A program made the position numbers and the translations under genes. Positions 1 through 8,535 of a stretch of 13,364 bases of DNA are shown in pieces. The stretch lies in contig DATJEN010000076.1 in NCBI GenBank assembly GCA_035496575.1, positions 1 through 13,364 on the forward strand. Direction: 5' to 3'. This DNA is from PALSA-1355 sp035496575. GTDB taxonomy: Bacteria > Planctomycetota > Planctomycetia > Pirellulales > PALSA-1355. The first letter of the stretch is position 1, and each line of letters starts with the position of its first letter. The notes under the pieces were generated by a model. That model did no database searches and was not told the origin of the DNA. It saw nothing but the letters and a program-made list of their open reading frames with translations.

Positions 1-1
1 A

Positions 2-958
2 GTCACGCCGAGCGCCGAAAAAACTTTTCCGGCCGTCGCCAAGCGGATGGCCTTCATCAAGCCGGAAGAAGCGATTGACGTTGCGACCGCGATCGTAAAA
101 GTGCAGCGCGATCACGGCAATCGCGCGGACCGAAAAGTTGCACGTCTCAAGTACCTGATCCACAACTGGGGCCTGCCGAAATTCAAAGCCGAGGTAGAAC
201 GCTATTACGGCCGTCCGCTTGCCGACCCGCATCCCGATGACGTGCACGGGTTCGACGACCACGTGGGCTGGCACGAGCAAGGCGATGGCCGGCTGTTCTA
301 TGGCCTGAACGTGGAAAACGGACGGATTCACGACGAGGAGGGGCTGCGGCTCAAAACGGCGCTACGCGTCATCTGCATCGAGCTCGCGCCCGGCATCCGC
401 CTCACTCCGCATCAGAGCATTCTTTTCACCGATCTCGCGCCGGCCGATCGGCCGCGCTTGGAAACCATCCTGCGCGAACACGGAGTCAAGCTGCACGACG
501 AAATCTCGACCGTCCGCCGCTGGTCCATGGCCTGCGTCGCCTGGCCCACGTGCGGGCTGGCCATTACCGAAAGCGAACGGGCCTTGCCGGGCATCATCGA
601 TCAATTGGAAGTCGAGCTCGAGCAGCTTGGCCTCTCGGACGAGCGGTTCACCGTGCGCATGACAGGTTGCCCCAACGGCTGCGCCCGCCCGTACAACTGC
701 GACATCGGCCTGGTGGGGAAGGCGGCGGGCAAGTACACGATCCTGGTGGGCGGCCGCGTGCTGGGAGACCGCTTGAACTTCATCTATCGCGACATGATCC
801 CCGCGGCCGACATCGTGTCCACGCTGGTGCCGCTGCTCGCGTACTTCAAGCGTGACCGCGCGGCGGGCGAGGCGCTGGGCGACTTCTGCGAGCGCAAGGG
901 GCTCGATGACCTGCTGGCGTGGAGCGAGCAGTACACGCCGGCCGCGGCGCAGGGCTGA
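2..958 (+). CDS. Sulfite reductase, siroheme/[4Fe-4S] hemoprotein (5' end missing)
   Basis: The frame is open from base 2 to TGA at 956-958, so 318 residues, roughly the C-terminal half, are visible; the true start lies upstream of the window. The enzyme would reduce sulfite to sulfide with six electrons in the cytoplasm, for assimilation. The four cysteines that bind the [4Fe-4S]-siroheme centre are present: C-X5-C (CVAWPTC, codons 533 and 551) and C-X3-C (TGCPNGC, codons 668 and 680). They are followed by the family's GLVGKAAGKY stretch. Before them are a ferredoxin-like half-domain (YGLNVENGRI) and the linker RKVARLKYLI found in plant/cyanobacterial-type sulfite reductases. TGCPNGCARPY favours sulfite over nitrite reductase, which usually has CPNSC. 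The electron donor (ferredoxin or a flavoprotein) cannot be read from this half. The gene is convergent with the HD gene, only 22 bp away. The family is certain; the sulfite assignment is strong. Confidence 0.93.
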   Translation, partial: VTPSAEKTFPAVAKRMAFIKPEEAIDVATAIVKVQRDHGNRADRKVARLKYLIHNWGLPKFKAEVERYYGRPLADPHPDDVHGFDDHVGWHEQGDGRLFYGLNVENGRIHDEEGLRLKTALRVICIELAPGIRLTPHQSILFTDLAPADRPRLETILREHGVKLHDEISTVRRWSMACVAWPTCGLAITESERALPGIIDQLEVELEQLGLSDERFTVRMTGCPNGCARPYNCDIGLVGKAAGKYTILVGGRVLGDRLNFIYRDMIPAADIVSTLVPLLAYFKRDRAAGEALGDFCERKGLDDLLAWSEQYTPAAAQG

Positions 959-980
959 GCTGGCGCCAGGCGCGCCGATT

Positions 981-1550
981 CTACGATTCCGCGCTGCCAT
1001 TGAGGCCCAGCTCGGCGGCGATCGAGGTCATCGCATCCGTGACGAACTGGATGTGCTCGTCCAGGTCGACGCCCAGATCGGCCGCGCCGCGGTCGATGTC
1101 CTCTCGATTGACCGCGGCGGCGAAGCTCTTTTGCTTGAGCTTCTTCTTCACGCTTGAGGGCTGGAGGCCATGAATGCCCTCCGGCCGGATGCGGGCGACC
1201 GCGGTGATGAAGCCCGCCAACTCGTCGCACGCATATAAAGCCTTGTCGAGCTGCGAAACGCGCGGGCAGTCGGTCAGATAGTCGGCGTGCGACTTGATGG
1301 CATAGATCACGTGGTCCGGGCAGCCGTGCGCGGACAGGATCTCCGCGCCTTTGAGAGGATGATCTGGCGGGTTGGGCCAGCGCTCATAATCGAAGTCGTG
1401 CAGCAAGCCCACGATGCCCCACGTGGCTTCGTCGTCGCCGTAGCGACGGGCATAGGCGCGCATGGCGGCTTCGACTGCCAGCATGTGCCGCCTCAAGCTC
1501 TCGTTGGCCGTATATTCGCAGACCAACTGCCAGGCGTGCTCGCGATCCAC
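981..1550 (-). CDS. HD-domain (HDIG-type) metal-dependent phosphohydrolase, 189 aa
   Basis: This small cytoplasmic single-domain HD protein keeps the metal-binding set in order: H22, the H51-D52 doublet in GLLHDFDYE, H64 (DHPLKGAEIL), H88 (IKSHAD) and D109 (ALYACDELAG). Families with this layout (about 190 aa) hydrolyse phosphoester or nucleotide bonds, but the substrate of this subgroup is not established. I chose the GTG at 1550. The family N-terminus (REHAWQLV) begins there, and the further 28 residues available upstream are out-of-frame reading of the TPR gene's tail. The GTG follows the TPR stop codon by one base (TGA-T-GTG), and a GGGGG run five to six bases upstream can act as ribosome-binding site. 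Translational coupling to the TPR gene is therefore likely. The function beyond HD hydrolase is unknown. Confidence 0.85.
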   Translation of the reverse strand: MDREHAWQLVCEYTANESLRRHMLAVEAAMRAYARRYGDDEATWGIVGLLHDFDYERWPNPPDHPLKGAEILSAHGCPDHVIYAIKSHADYLTDCPRVSQLDKALYACDELAGFITAVARIRPEGIHGLQPSSVKKKLKQKSFAAAVNREDIDRGAADLGVDLDEHIQFVTDAMTSIAAELGLNGSAES

Positions 1551-1551
1551 A

Positions 1552-3108
1552 TCAGCCCCCGGTCTGTTTGCGGGCGGTATCGATCGAGGGGGGCGACTGG
1601 CCGCGTCCTTCCTTGGTCGGAAGCTCCTCCTCATCGACCGGTGGGCTCGCTTCGCGCCATGGCTTTTGCTGCTGGTAGCTCTCGAGCTCCTTGGCTAGCT
1701 GTGGCGTTTGCTCGCCGTCCAGCTCCACGGCTTTTTTCGACCATTTCATGGCGGTCTCGAAGTCGCCCGCTTCGGCATAGCTGGCGGCCAGGGTGCTGAG
1801 AATGTGAGCCTGCTTATACTCGGTGACATCGCATGCTTTCTTGGCGATCTCGACGGCACGTTTCCCGTCGCGAAGAGAGTCGTCGGTCGAGGTCGCCAGC
1901 ACCCACGCCAGGTTGTTGAGCACGCCGCTATTGTCCGGTTCGAGCTCAAGCGCGCTCTCGTAATCGGCGATGGCTTTGGCCTGTTCTCCCAAGCTCAAGT
2001 TGGCGTCAGCCCGGCCACGAAAAGCCGCGGCCAGCTTGGGATTGGTTTCGATGGCATGATCGTAGGTGGCGATCGCCTTGAGCGGCTGCTTGGCGGCCAG
2101 GTGCACGGCCGCGATTTGCAGCAACAGATCGCCGTTGTCGGGCATGGCACGGCGCAACGTGTTCAAGTCGTTGAGCGCCTCGACGAATTTGCCCTGGCTG
2201 CCCAGCACGCTCGCGCGCAACTGCAGGGCCAGCACCGAGCCGGGCTGCAGTTTGAGCGCTTGCTCGACGTCGGACAAAGCCGCCGGCATGTCACCCTTCA
2301 TCGCGCGCACGCGGGCCCGATGCGTAAAGGCCATGGGCGACTGTGGGGCGATCTCGATCGCCTTGTTGAAGCTGTCCATCGCTTCATCAAATTTCTGGGC
2401 CATGGTTTGGGCAATGCCGAGAGCCTCGAGGGTTTCGGCGTCGCGCGGATCGACGGCCAGGGCAGCGTTGAAATCCGCGATGGCCTCGCTCAGCTTGTTT
2501 TGGGAAACATAGTACATGCCACGAAAGCGCAGCACGTCGGGGTCGTGCGGGGTTAGCTTGGCAGCTTCGTCATAATCCGCCTGACGCTGCGCGGGATCTT
2601 TGCGCAGATTGGCACGGATGATCAACGCGCGAGCCTTCGTCTGCGGTTCATCGGCCGAAAGACGCACGGCTTCGTCGAGCGCTTTGACGGCTTTTTCTTG
2701 TTGTCCCAGGTGGGCGTACAGGCGGCCGATCAGATACTGGGCTTCGGGCTGCTCGGAATTGATTGCCAGCGTTTGCTCGAGATCGTTGACTGCCAACTGC
2801 ACCAGGCGGCGAGCGCGGCCGGGCGTGGTGGGGCGCTCGAACAACTCGCGGCAGATGAGTTCGCCCCGTTGTGTCAGCGTGCTAGCGAGCATGCCGTTGG
2901 CGAACTTGGTGTCATCTTCGTCGAGGCCGGCCTTGATAGCCTCCTGGCACAGCTCGACAACTTTATTCAGGTCGGCCACGTTTTCGGCGGCCAGTTTCAA
3001 GTCGGTGGCCTTGTTCAGCAAAGCCTGGCCGTCCTCGGCCGCCAGAGTGAAGCGTGCACTCACGAGCGCCGCCGCGCAGGTGCAAATCAGAAAGCTCGAT
3101 CGGAACAT
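1552..3108 (-). CDS. Secreted tetratricopeptide-repeat protein, 518 aa
   Basis: The ATG at 3108 is chosen because a strong Shine-Dalgarno (GGAGGAG, 3114-3120) sits 5 nt upstream and the protein then opens with a signal peptide (MFRSSFLICTCAAALVSA, likely cleaved after FTLAA). About ten TPR units follow, each with the usual A/G-A/F-P spacing, for example EAIADFNAALAVDPRDAE, EAMDSFNKAIEIAPQSP and KAIADYESALELEPDN. They form a right-handed helical scaffold for protein-protein contacts. The C-terminal 40 residues (QQQKPWREASPPVDEEELP onward) are low-complexity and charged. The protein should act outside the cytoplasm, by its signal peptide, and has no catalytic domain. Such TPR proteins with a KPWRE-type tail are common in planctomycetes and their partners are unknown. 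The stop overlaps the start region of the HD gene, so the two probably share a transcript. Confidence 0.88.
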   Translation of the reverse strand: MFRSSFLICTCAAALVSARFTLAAEDGQALLNKATDLKLAAENVADLNKVVELCQEAIKAGLDEDDTKFANGMLASTLTQRGELICRELFERPTTPGRARRLVQLAVNDLEQTLAINSEQPEAQYLIGRLYAHLGQQEKAVKALDEAVRLSADEPQTKARALIIRANLRKDPAQRQADYDEAAKLTPHDPDVLRFRGMYYVSQNKLSEAIADFNAALAVDPRDAETLEALGIAQTMAQKFDEAMDSFNKAIEIAPQSPMAFTHRARVRAMKGDMPAALSDVEQALKLQPGSVLALQLRASVLGSQGKFVEALNDLNTLRRAMPDNGDLLLQIAAVHLAAKQPLKAIATYDHAIETNPKLAAAFRGRADANLSLGEQAKAIADYESALELEPDNSGVLNNLAWVLATSTDDSLRDGKRAVEIAKKACDVTEYKQAHILSTLAASYAEAGDFETAMKWSKKAVELDGEQTPQLAKELESYQQQKPWREASPPVDEEELPTKEGRGQSPPSIDTARKQTGG

Positions 3109-3263
3109 GACAGCTCCTCCTGGCGAGCCTAGGGGTTTTCGGGGGGTCGGCATTATGACCGCAACGCCGAAATGAGGCTATGCGAGTTCTGGCCTCTGGC
3201 GCATGGCCACATGGAAGTTTTGCAAACTCCGTTCCGGTGACGTGCATTCTACGTCGAACGCAA
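3109..3263. other. Intergenic region between ABC permease and TPR gene
   Basis: This 155-bp stretch has no plausible gene. On the minus strand it should hold the end of the ABC operon transcript and the leader of the TPR gene. The clear signal is the TPR ribosome-binding site at 3114-3120. A CATAAT hexamer on the minus strand lies near 3150, but I find no convincing -35 partner. I see no hairpin with a T-run, so the TPR-HD pair may be partly read through from the ABC operon. Confidence 0.5.
3114..3120 (-). promoter_or_regulatory. Ribosome-binding site of the TPR gene
   Basis: GGAGGAG lies 5 nt before the ATG at 3108. It is a near-perfect anti-16S match and decides the start against a 15-residue longer reading from 3153. 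Confidence 0.8.
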
Positions 3264-4124
3264 CTAGAGGGGGGCCGGCAAATCGCGCCGCGCGAAAATA
3301 ATCGCGCCCCCGACATAGGCCAGCAGACCCAATCCAATCAGCAACCCGTCGTAGCCCAGCCCACCCAGCGCGATTCCGTCGCCCTGCGCGGGCAGGCGAA
3401 AGCTCCAGGCATTCGACCAATTGCTGACCAGCAGTTGCGGTTCGAAGGGGGTAAAGAACGAAGTGTAGGTCAGCCACTTCCAGCCAGGCGCCAGGCGGCC
3501 AATGATCTTCAAGATCATGGAAATCGCGTACACGGCCCCCACGATGCCAATCGTGTGCGATCGATAATTGGAACCGGACGAAACCAGCGTCGTCAGTCCG
3601 GCGAGAAACACCGTGAACGCGAACAGGTTCAATGCCGCCGGCACGAAGGCGCTGGCCGCCGCCGGCTCCTCCAAGTGAATCATCGCCAATCCCGTGCTCG
3701 TGCCGGCAAGCGCCGCCCCAGCCAACAAAGCCGCGCCGGTCAGCGTCGTGGCCGCTTGGATCAAAAGCACGCCCAATCGGGTTACAGGCTGGGCCAGCAA
3801 CATTTCCATCGTGCCTCGGTTGAGCTCGCCGCTCACCGCATCCGACCCGCGCGATATGGCCCACACCGTTACCAGCAACAGCACGATCGGATCGTCGTAT
3901 GCCACGGCGATGCGCCCGGTAGAGGTGGCCACTTGCGCAAACGGCACCGGCAGCAACTCTTCGACAAGATCGGGCATGAAGCTGAACATGCCCTCCAGCG
4001 CGCTTGAGGAAAAGAAGCTGCTGACCCACACCCGCAGCCAATGCACGGCGAACATGAACATGGCGCTCGAAATGAGCAGCCATCGCGATTCATAGATCGA
4101 TTTTTTCCAGAGTGCAGTGTTCAT
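3264..4124 (-). CDS. ABC-2 family transporter permease, 286 aa
   Basis: This is the integral membrane subunit of an ABC exporter, paired with the ATPase gene 15 bp upstream. It has about six hydrophobic segments: near the N-terminus (RWLLISSAMFMFAVHWL), IVLLLVTVWAI, TTLTGAALLAGAALAG, ALNLFAFTVFLAGL, HTIGIVGAVYAISMIL and GLLIGLGLLAYVGGAII. Between the second and third lies the diagnostic ABC-2 cytoplasmic element (GELNRGTMEMLLAQPVTR), with the conserved E, G-T, L-L and P-R positions that contact the ATPase. An ATG at 4124 is preferred over the TTG two codons earlier at 4130; neither has a good Shine-Dalgarno, so translation is probably coupled to the ATPase. The substrate is unknown. Relatives export small molecules or antibiotics, or serve unknown roles. 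Confidence 0.9.
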   Translation of the reverse strand: MNTALWKKSIYESRWLLISSAMFMFAVHWLRVWVSSFFSSSALEGMFSFMPDLVEELLPVPFAQVATSTGRIAVAYDDPIVLLLVTVWAISRGSDAVSGELNRGTMEMLLAQPVTRLGVLLIQAATTLTGAALLAGAALAGTSTGLAMIHLEEPAAASAFVPAALNLFAFTVFLAGLTTLVSSGSNYRSHTIGIVGAVYAISMILKIIGRLAPGWKWLTYTSFFTPFEPQLLVSNWSNAWSFRLPAQGDGIALGGLGYDGLLIGLGLLAYVGGAIIFARRDLPAPL

Positions 4125-4139
4125 CGTCAATCTGCGTCG

Positions 4140-5015
4140 TCAGCTAGCGTGGTACTGATCGTAGAGAGCCCGTAAGCCGACCGGCTCGATATTCACTTCC
4201 TTCAGCGGCAAGGTCGCCAACCACCCCAACAGGCCCGACAACTCGCCGGGGGTTTCGATCATCAGGTCGCCCGCTCCATTGGCCGAAATCGAGACGCTGC
4301 CGTTGAGCGACTGGGGCACGGGGGGAAGCGTACCCGTCAGTTGGGCTCGAATGCGATGCTTGCGGCGCAGCTCCGCGATTTTTTGGGTGTGAACCAATTG
4401 GCCCTGGCGCAAGATCAGCACGCGATCGCAGACCTGTTCGACTTCGGAGATCACGTGCGAGGAAAAAAGGATCGTGCGGCCCGCGGCCTTGGCGTCGAGA
4501 ACGAGCTGCGCCACATCCGAACGCACCGACGGATCAAGATTCGAGGTGGGCTCATCCAGAATCACGAGCGGCGTCTCGACCGCGAGCGTCACTGCCAGCG
4601 CCAGCTTTTGTCGCATGCCAGTCGACATGGCAGCGACCGGCCGCGACAGGTCGAGGCCAAACCGATCTTGCGCAAGCGTTATCGCGCGCGGGCGGCTGCC
4701 GTCTCGCCGCACCTCGGTAAAAAAGTCGACCACGTCGCGAGCCCGCATGGCGCGGAACAGCCGCACTTCGCCGGGCAGATACGAAACCCGGCGATGGACC
4801 TTGTAAGACTGGTGATAGCAGTCCAAGCCGTCGATGCGCGCCCATCCGCCACTGGGCCTCAGATAGCCAAGCAGCAGGCGCAAGAGCGTGGTTTTACCCG
4901 CGCCGTTCGGACCCAAAAGGCCCAATACCTCGCCGCGCTGGACATGAAAGCTAAAGGCATCGAGCGCCGTGAACGAGCCGTAGCGCTTGGAAAGCGATTG
5001 GGATTCAACGAACAC
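4140..5015 (-). CDS. ABC transporter ATP-binding protein, 291 aa
   Basis: This cytoplasmic ATPase energises the adjacent ABC-2 permease. The motifs are all in place: Walker A GPNGAGKT (35-42), the signature in the MSTGMRQK form (130-137), Walker B LVILDEP (150-156), D-loop NLD (159-161) and H-loop H187 (FSSHV). The usual Q-loop glutamine is replaced in SYLPGEV (78-84), a variant of drug/bacitracin-type exporters that I also associate with ABC-2 partners. Residues 205-291 form the extra C-terminal domain typical of BcrA/CcmA-like ATPases. The start is GTG at 5015: the reading frame upstream has no nearby start codon and the family N-terminus aligns here. The transported substrate cannot be inferred. 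Confidence 0.92.
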   Translation of the reverse strand: MFVESQSLSKRYGSFTALDAFSFHVQRGEVLGLLGPNGAGKTTLLRLLLGYLRPSGGWARIDGLDCYHQSYKVHRRVSYLPGEVRLFRAMRARDVVDFFTEVRRDGSRPRAITLAQDRFGLDLSRPVAAMSTGMRQKLALAVTLAVETPLVILDEPTSNLDPSVRSDVAQLVLDAKAAGRTILFSSHVISEVEQVCDRVLILRQGQLVHTQKIAELRRKHRIRAQLTGTLPPVPQSLNGSVSISANGAGDLMIETPGELSGLLGWLATLPLKEVNIEPVGLRALYDQYHAS

Positions 5016-5168
5016 GGCCGAACTCGGGCGAAAAAGTCGATGGGCAACGTGCTCTCATTGTTCTCCCCGCGAGCCGAGCTTGCAAGCGCGCGGCGCGTGA
5101 GATGCCAGCCGCGGAAAGCGCGGTTCCTCTAAGCGAGGCGCTCACACCGCCTGCGATCCATGCCGCTT
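5016..5168. other. Intergenic region upstream of the ABC operon
   Basis: This 153-bp stretch holds no gene. It contains a weak promoter candidate on the minus strand (separate entry) and a small hairpin, CCGCG (5109-5113) with CGCGG (5119-5123) around a 5-nt loop. The hairpin has no T-run on either strand, so I do not call it a terminator. Confidence 0.5.
5057..5085 (-). promoter_or_regulatory. Weak sigma70-like promoter candidate for the ABC operon
   Basis: On the minus strand, TTGCAA (5080-5085) and AACAAT (5057-5062) are separated by 17 bp. Each matches the consensus at four of six positions. It lies about 40 bp upstream of the ATPase start. In a GC-rich region this could be chance. Confidence 0.25.
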
Positions 5169-8100
5169 CTAGCGATTGAACAAGAACGCCGGGCTGTTGA
5201 TAAGCGCCCAGGCGAGATCCTGAGCGCCGGTGAGCCGCTGGTTCTTTTGTTGCTCCGTCGCGGCTGCCAACGTCTTGGTCAGTTGCACCCACGTGGCATC
5301 TTGGCTGCGATAATACGCAGTCAGCTCTGCTTTCTGGGCATCGCTGCGCTGTTCGGCAGCGACGGCCAATACCGCCGCGATGTTTTGCGGAAGCGGTTGC
5401 AGATTGAGAGGACGATGGGCCGACGTCACCGAGATGCGGAACTTTCCGATCGTGTGCTGGTCGTCCAACTGATGATCCAGCGTGAATGTCAAAATCGTGC
5501 CACCTGAGCTGGCGAGATCATCCTTCAGCTCAAAGATGGCCCAGTGGTCCTGGCCGACTTGCGGATGGATGGCCCAGTGGGTTTTGTCGTTGCCGTCGAT
5601 CGCCCCTGTGACCGGGAGGCCTTCCTGGCTGAAATCGGCGGTCGCCCTGGCAAACGCGAGCGGCGCGGCCTTGGAGGGATCGGCCTTCGGTGCGAACGTC
5701 CCCTTGAACTCGGTGAGCGCCAGGTTGCCATTCACGGCGCGGCCCGGCCCTTTGCCCGGCAAGCTGGGATCGGACAACACTTCGAGGCGAATGGCCGTGA
5801 TGTTTTCCTGGTCAGACGGCAGAGTAACCGTGTAACTTCCGCGCGAGTTTGTCCCTTCGACGCGGACGGCGCGATCGGCTTCTTTCACGAAGGTTGAGCC
5901 CATGCTCGACTTGAGCTCGCTGGGCTCGAGCGCGGTCCAAGCGGGTGGGGCCTGACTGGCTTCCCATGCCGCTTGCTTGGCGGCGAGCGCGGTCTCGTGC
6001 TCGGTCACTTGGGCTTGCAGTTGAGCGAGTTCGCCGCCGTCGCTGCGCAGGGCTTGTATGCCCGCCGCGACCTCGTTAGCGGCGGCAGGGCGCGACAACG
6101 TGCGCATGAAGATCTCGTCCACCACTTTGGCGTCGTCCGGCTGGCTGCTCACGAGCTTGGCGATCTCGTTGCCGGGATCCGCAATCGCCTCGGCAATAGT
6201 GGGGCCGTTCACCAAGGTCATCACGGGCCCGAGCATCATCCCGGTCGAGCGTTCACACTCGCACGAGCTTTCGCGCGCAGGTCGCCCAAAGACCTCGAAG
6301 AACCCACTCGGCAGCGTGAGCCCGACATCAGGCAACTGCGCTGCACGATAGCCGGCGGGCACGCCCGGCAGACGGCTGATGGAGCCGGTCGCGCGCTGAA
6401 TGCTGTCGTACAGAACTTCGGCCGGCAAGCGGCGCGCGATCGCGTGCGAGAAGTTGATGTCGTCGTCCGCGTTCCATTGGTTCGTCACGATCGAAGACTG
6501 GTACGTCCGCGATTTGCAAATCACGCGCAATACGTGTTGCATGTTGAAGCCGCTCGAGACGAACTCCGCGGTCAGCTTTTCGAGCAGCTCGGGATTGGTG
6601 GGCGGGTTGCCCGCTCGGATGTCATCGATCGGTTCGATGATCCCGCGGCCGAAAAGATAACCCCACAATCGATTCACATAGCTTTTGGCAAAATACTGGT
6701 TTTCCTTGGAAGTGACCCAGCGCGCCAGTTGCTCTCGGCGCGGCTGATCCGCGGCCGCCACGTCGCCGTGCTGGTAGGGAAAGGCGGGCGAGGCGGGCTT
6801 GCCAGTGCCGCCATCGAGGACGTCGCCCGAGCCCGCGTCATAAATCGCTTCGACCAGCGGCTTGCCACCTTCGACGTTCGTTTCGCCAATCTTCTTGCCT
6901 TGGCCGGCGGGGTCTTCCTTGCGTCCCACTTGCGCAAAATAGGCCGCCAGGTGGTAATACTGCCCCTGCGTCCAGCGCTCAAACGGGTGATCGTGGCAAT
7001 GATTGCAATTGAATCGCACGCCCAGGAATAGCTGGGTCGTGTTTTCCATCGTCTCTTCCGGCGTCCGCAAAACTTTGTAGTAAGCCGCCGGCGGATTCTC
7101 GAGCGTCGAGCCACTGGCCGTCAGCACCGTGTACACAAAGCGGTCGTAGGGCATGTTGATGGCGACCGCTTGCTTGATCCACTCGCGCAGCGCAAACGCG
7201 CCTTGCTCGCCGAGGAACTTGCGGTTCACCTGCAAAAGGTCCGCCCACTTGTTGGTCCACAGCTCGACGTAGTCGCCGCTGCCGATCAAGCGATCGATGA
7301 GCTCGTCTCGCTTGACCTTCGTATCGCGCGTGTCGGCCAGAAAAGCCCGCACTTGCTCGGGCGAGGGGGGCAGGCCGGTCAGGTCGAGCGTCACACGGCG
7401 GATAAACTCCGCGTCGTTGCACAGCTCGCTGGGCACTGATTTGACGCGCTTCAGTTTCTGATACACCAGCTCATCAACAAAGTTGTTGGCCGGCGCGTCC
7501 TTCCACTCGTAGCCCGAACGATCGCCCATCACGGTAATCGTGGTGGCGGTATACGCGCCCTCGAAGCGCGCCAACACCGGGGCTTCGCCGCGACGAACGA
7601 CCGTCACCAGGCCCAGCTTGTCGGGCTCCGCGACTTCGGTGTTGCCGCTGTCAATGAATGTTTCCAGCGTGACATCGCGCACCGAGCCATCTCCGTACTT
7701 CGCCAAGACGCGCATCTGCTGCTTCATGCCAGGCAACGGCACGATCGGGTTTTTTGGAAAAATCTCGATGCTGGCCACGCGCGGGCTGTCCAAATCGAGC
7801 TTCACGCCCGAGCCGATCCACGAGCGCACGGTTTCATAATACGGCTGTCCCGGCTGGGTCAGCACGCCGCCCACGTGTGGAATGACGCCGGAGGGCTTCA
7901 GCAGCATCAAGCTTTGATCGGGCGCTGCGCGATTGATGCGGCGGCTGGCGATGTCGTCGGTCAAGGCCCGATGATCGAACAGGGGATCGTAGCCGCGCAG
8001 CGAGAGCTTGAATCCGTTCTTGCCATTTAGAGAGCCGTGGCACGTGCCGGCGTTGCATCCCATCTTCGAAAGCACCGGCATCACGTCGCGCACGAAGCTG

Positions 8101-8483
8101 GGATGATATTCAGCTTCGTGCTTGGTAACCGTGAGCGGAACGCTCAAACTTTGTCCGCCGGCCTTGAACGTGATTTGTCCCGCGCCATCTTTCTTCGGGC
8201 GCACGACGCCCGTGGCGGACACTTCGCCCAAGGCGTCGGAAACCGTCGCTTCGACAAGGCGGGTTACGTCCACCGCGTCGCCATTGGCGAGCCGCGCCGT
8301 GATGAGCATTTGCGCGTACGGGTAGCGGCCCTCGAGAGCGACCTCCTGTGGCGTGGCTTCCAGGGACACGATCGTCGCGCCCTCGGGCAATTTCTCCGCC
8401 GCGTTGAGCGCCGGCGCGATGGATAAGCAGAACGCTCCGACCGCCAAGACAACCGTCTTTAGAAAACCGCCGCGTGATTGCAT
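5169..8483 (-). CDS. DUF1549/DUF1553 planctomycete secreted protein with heme-like motifs, 1104 aa
   Basis: This very large extracytoplasmic protein belongs to a family hugely expanded in planctomycetes; its biochemical role is not established. Order of parts: signal peptide (1-29, MQSRGGFLKTVVLAVGAF, cleaved near ALNAA); Ig-like N-domain (35-120) for surface or polysaccharide contact; a CX4CH motif at 143-149 (CNAGTCH, the planctomycete cytochrome-like site); a second Ig-like stretch (about 235-320); DUF1549 (about 335-520) with CNHCHDHP at 493-500; DUF1553 (about 585-810); an inserted coiled coil plus beta-rich segment (815-1025); and the DUF1553 end, LAWALINSPAFLFNR. The start at 8483 is favoured by AGGA 8 nt upstream and by the clean signal peptide. 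ATGs at 8504 and 8522 are alternatives. It lies 52 bp downstream of the PSCyt1-WD40 gene, the family's standard partner, surely in one operon. Confidence 0.93.
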   Translation of the reverse strand: MQSRGGFLKTVVLAVGAFCLSIAPALNAAEKLPEGATIVSLEATPQEVALEGRYPYAQMLITARLANGDAVDVTRLVEATVSDALGEVSATGVVRPKKDGAGQITFKAGGQSLSVPLTVTKHEAEYHPSFVRDVMPVLSKMGCNAGTCHGSLNGKNGFKLSLRGYDPLFDHRALTDDIASRRINRAAPDQSLMLLKPSGVIPHVGGVLTQPGQPYYETVRSWIGSGVKLDLDSPRVASIEIFPKNPIVPLPGMKQQMRVLAKYGDGSVRDVTLETFIDSGNTEVAEPDKLGLVTVVRRGEAPVLARFEGAYTATTITVMGDRSGYEWKDAPANNFVDELVYQKLKRVKSVPSELCNDAEFIRRVTLDLTGLPPSPEQVRAFLADTRDTKVKRDELIDRLIGSGDYVELWTNKWADLLQVNRKFLGEQGAFALREWIKQAVAINMPYDRFVYTVLTASGSTLENPPAAYYKVLRTPEETMENTTQLFLGVRFNCNHCHDHPFERWTQGQYYHLAAYFAQVGRKEDPAGQGKKIGETNVEGGKPLVEAIYDAGSGDVLDGGTGKPASPAFPYQHGDVAAADQPRREQLARWVTSKENQYFAKSYVNRLWGYLFGRGIIEPIDDIRAGNPPTNPELLEKLTAEFVSSGFNMQHVLRVICKSRTYQSSIVTNQWNADDDINFSHAIARRLPAEVLYDSIQRATGSISRLPGVPAGYRAAQLPDVGLTLPSGFFEVFGRPARESSCECERSTGMMLGPVMTLVNGPTIAEAIADPGNEIAKLVSSQPDDAKVVDEIFMRTLSRPAAANEVAAGIQALRSDGGELAQLQAQVTEHETALAAKQAAWEASQAPPAWTALEPSELKSSMGSTFVKEADRAVRVEGTNSRGSYTVTLPSDQENITAIRLEVLSDPSLPGKGPGRAVNGNLALTEFKGTFAPKADPSKAAPLAFARATADFSQEGLPVTGAIDGNDKTHWAIHPQVGQDHWAIFELKDDLASSGGTILTFTLDHQLDDQHTIGKFRISVTSAHRPLNLQPLPQNIAAVLAVAAEQRSDAQKAELTAYYRSQDATWVQLTKTLAAATEQQKNQRLTGAQDLAWALINSPAFLFNR

Positions 8484-8535
8484 GCGAAAAGTCCTGTTAT
8501 GCATGTTTCCTGGGGTCGTCATCGCCGGTGCTGCA

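Noticed and set aside
2..958. Nitrite reductase as the identity of the siroheme protein
   Set aside because: CPNGC and the GLVGKAAG stretch match sulfite reductases; ferredoxin-nitrite reductases usually have CPNSC and a different following segment.
959..980. Adjacent palindromes TGGCGCCA and GGCGCGCC between convergent genes as a terminator
   Set aside because: They are very short, have no loop and no T-run on either strand, and are probably chance in GC-rich DNA.
3178..4083. 301-aa minus-strand open frame overlapping the ABC permease
   Set aside because: It is a different frame of the same strand as the permease. The permease frame has membrane helices and the ABC-2 motif; this one has only H/R/G-rich translation.
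5973..7031. 352-aa plus-strand open frame inside the DUF1553 gene
   Set aside because: It is antisense to DUF1549/DUF1553 core motifs; low-information RHVA-rich translation without a ribosome-binding site.
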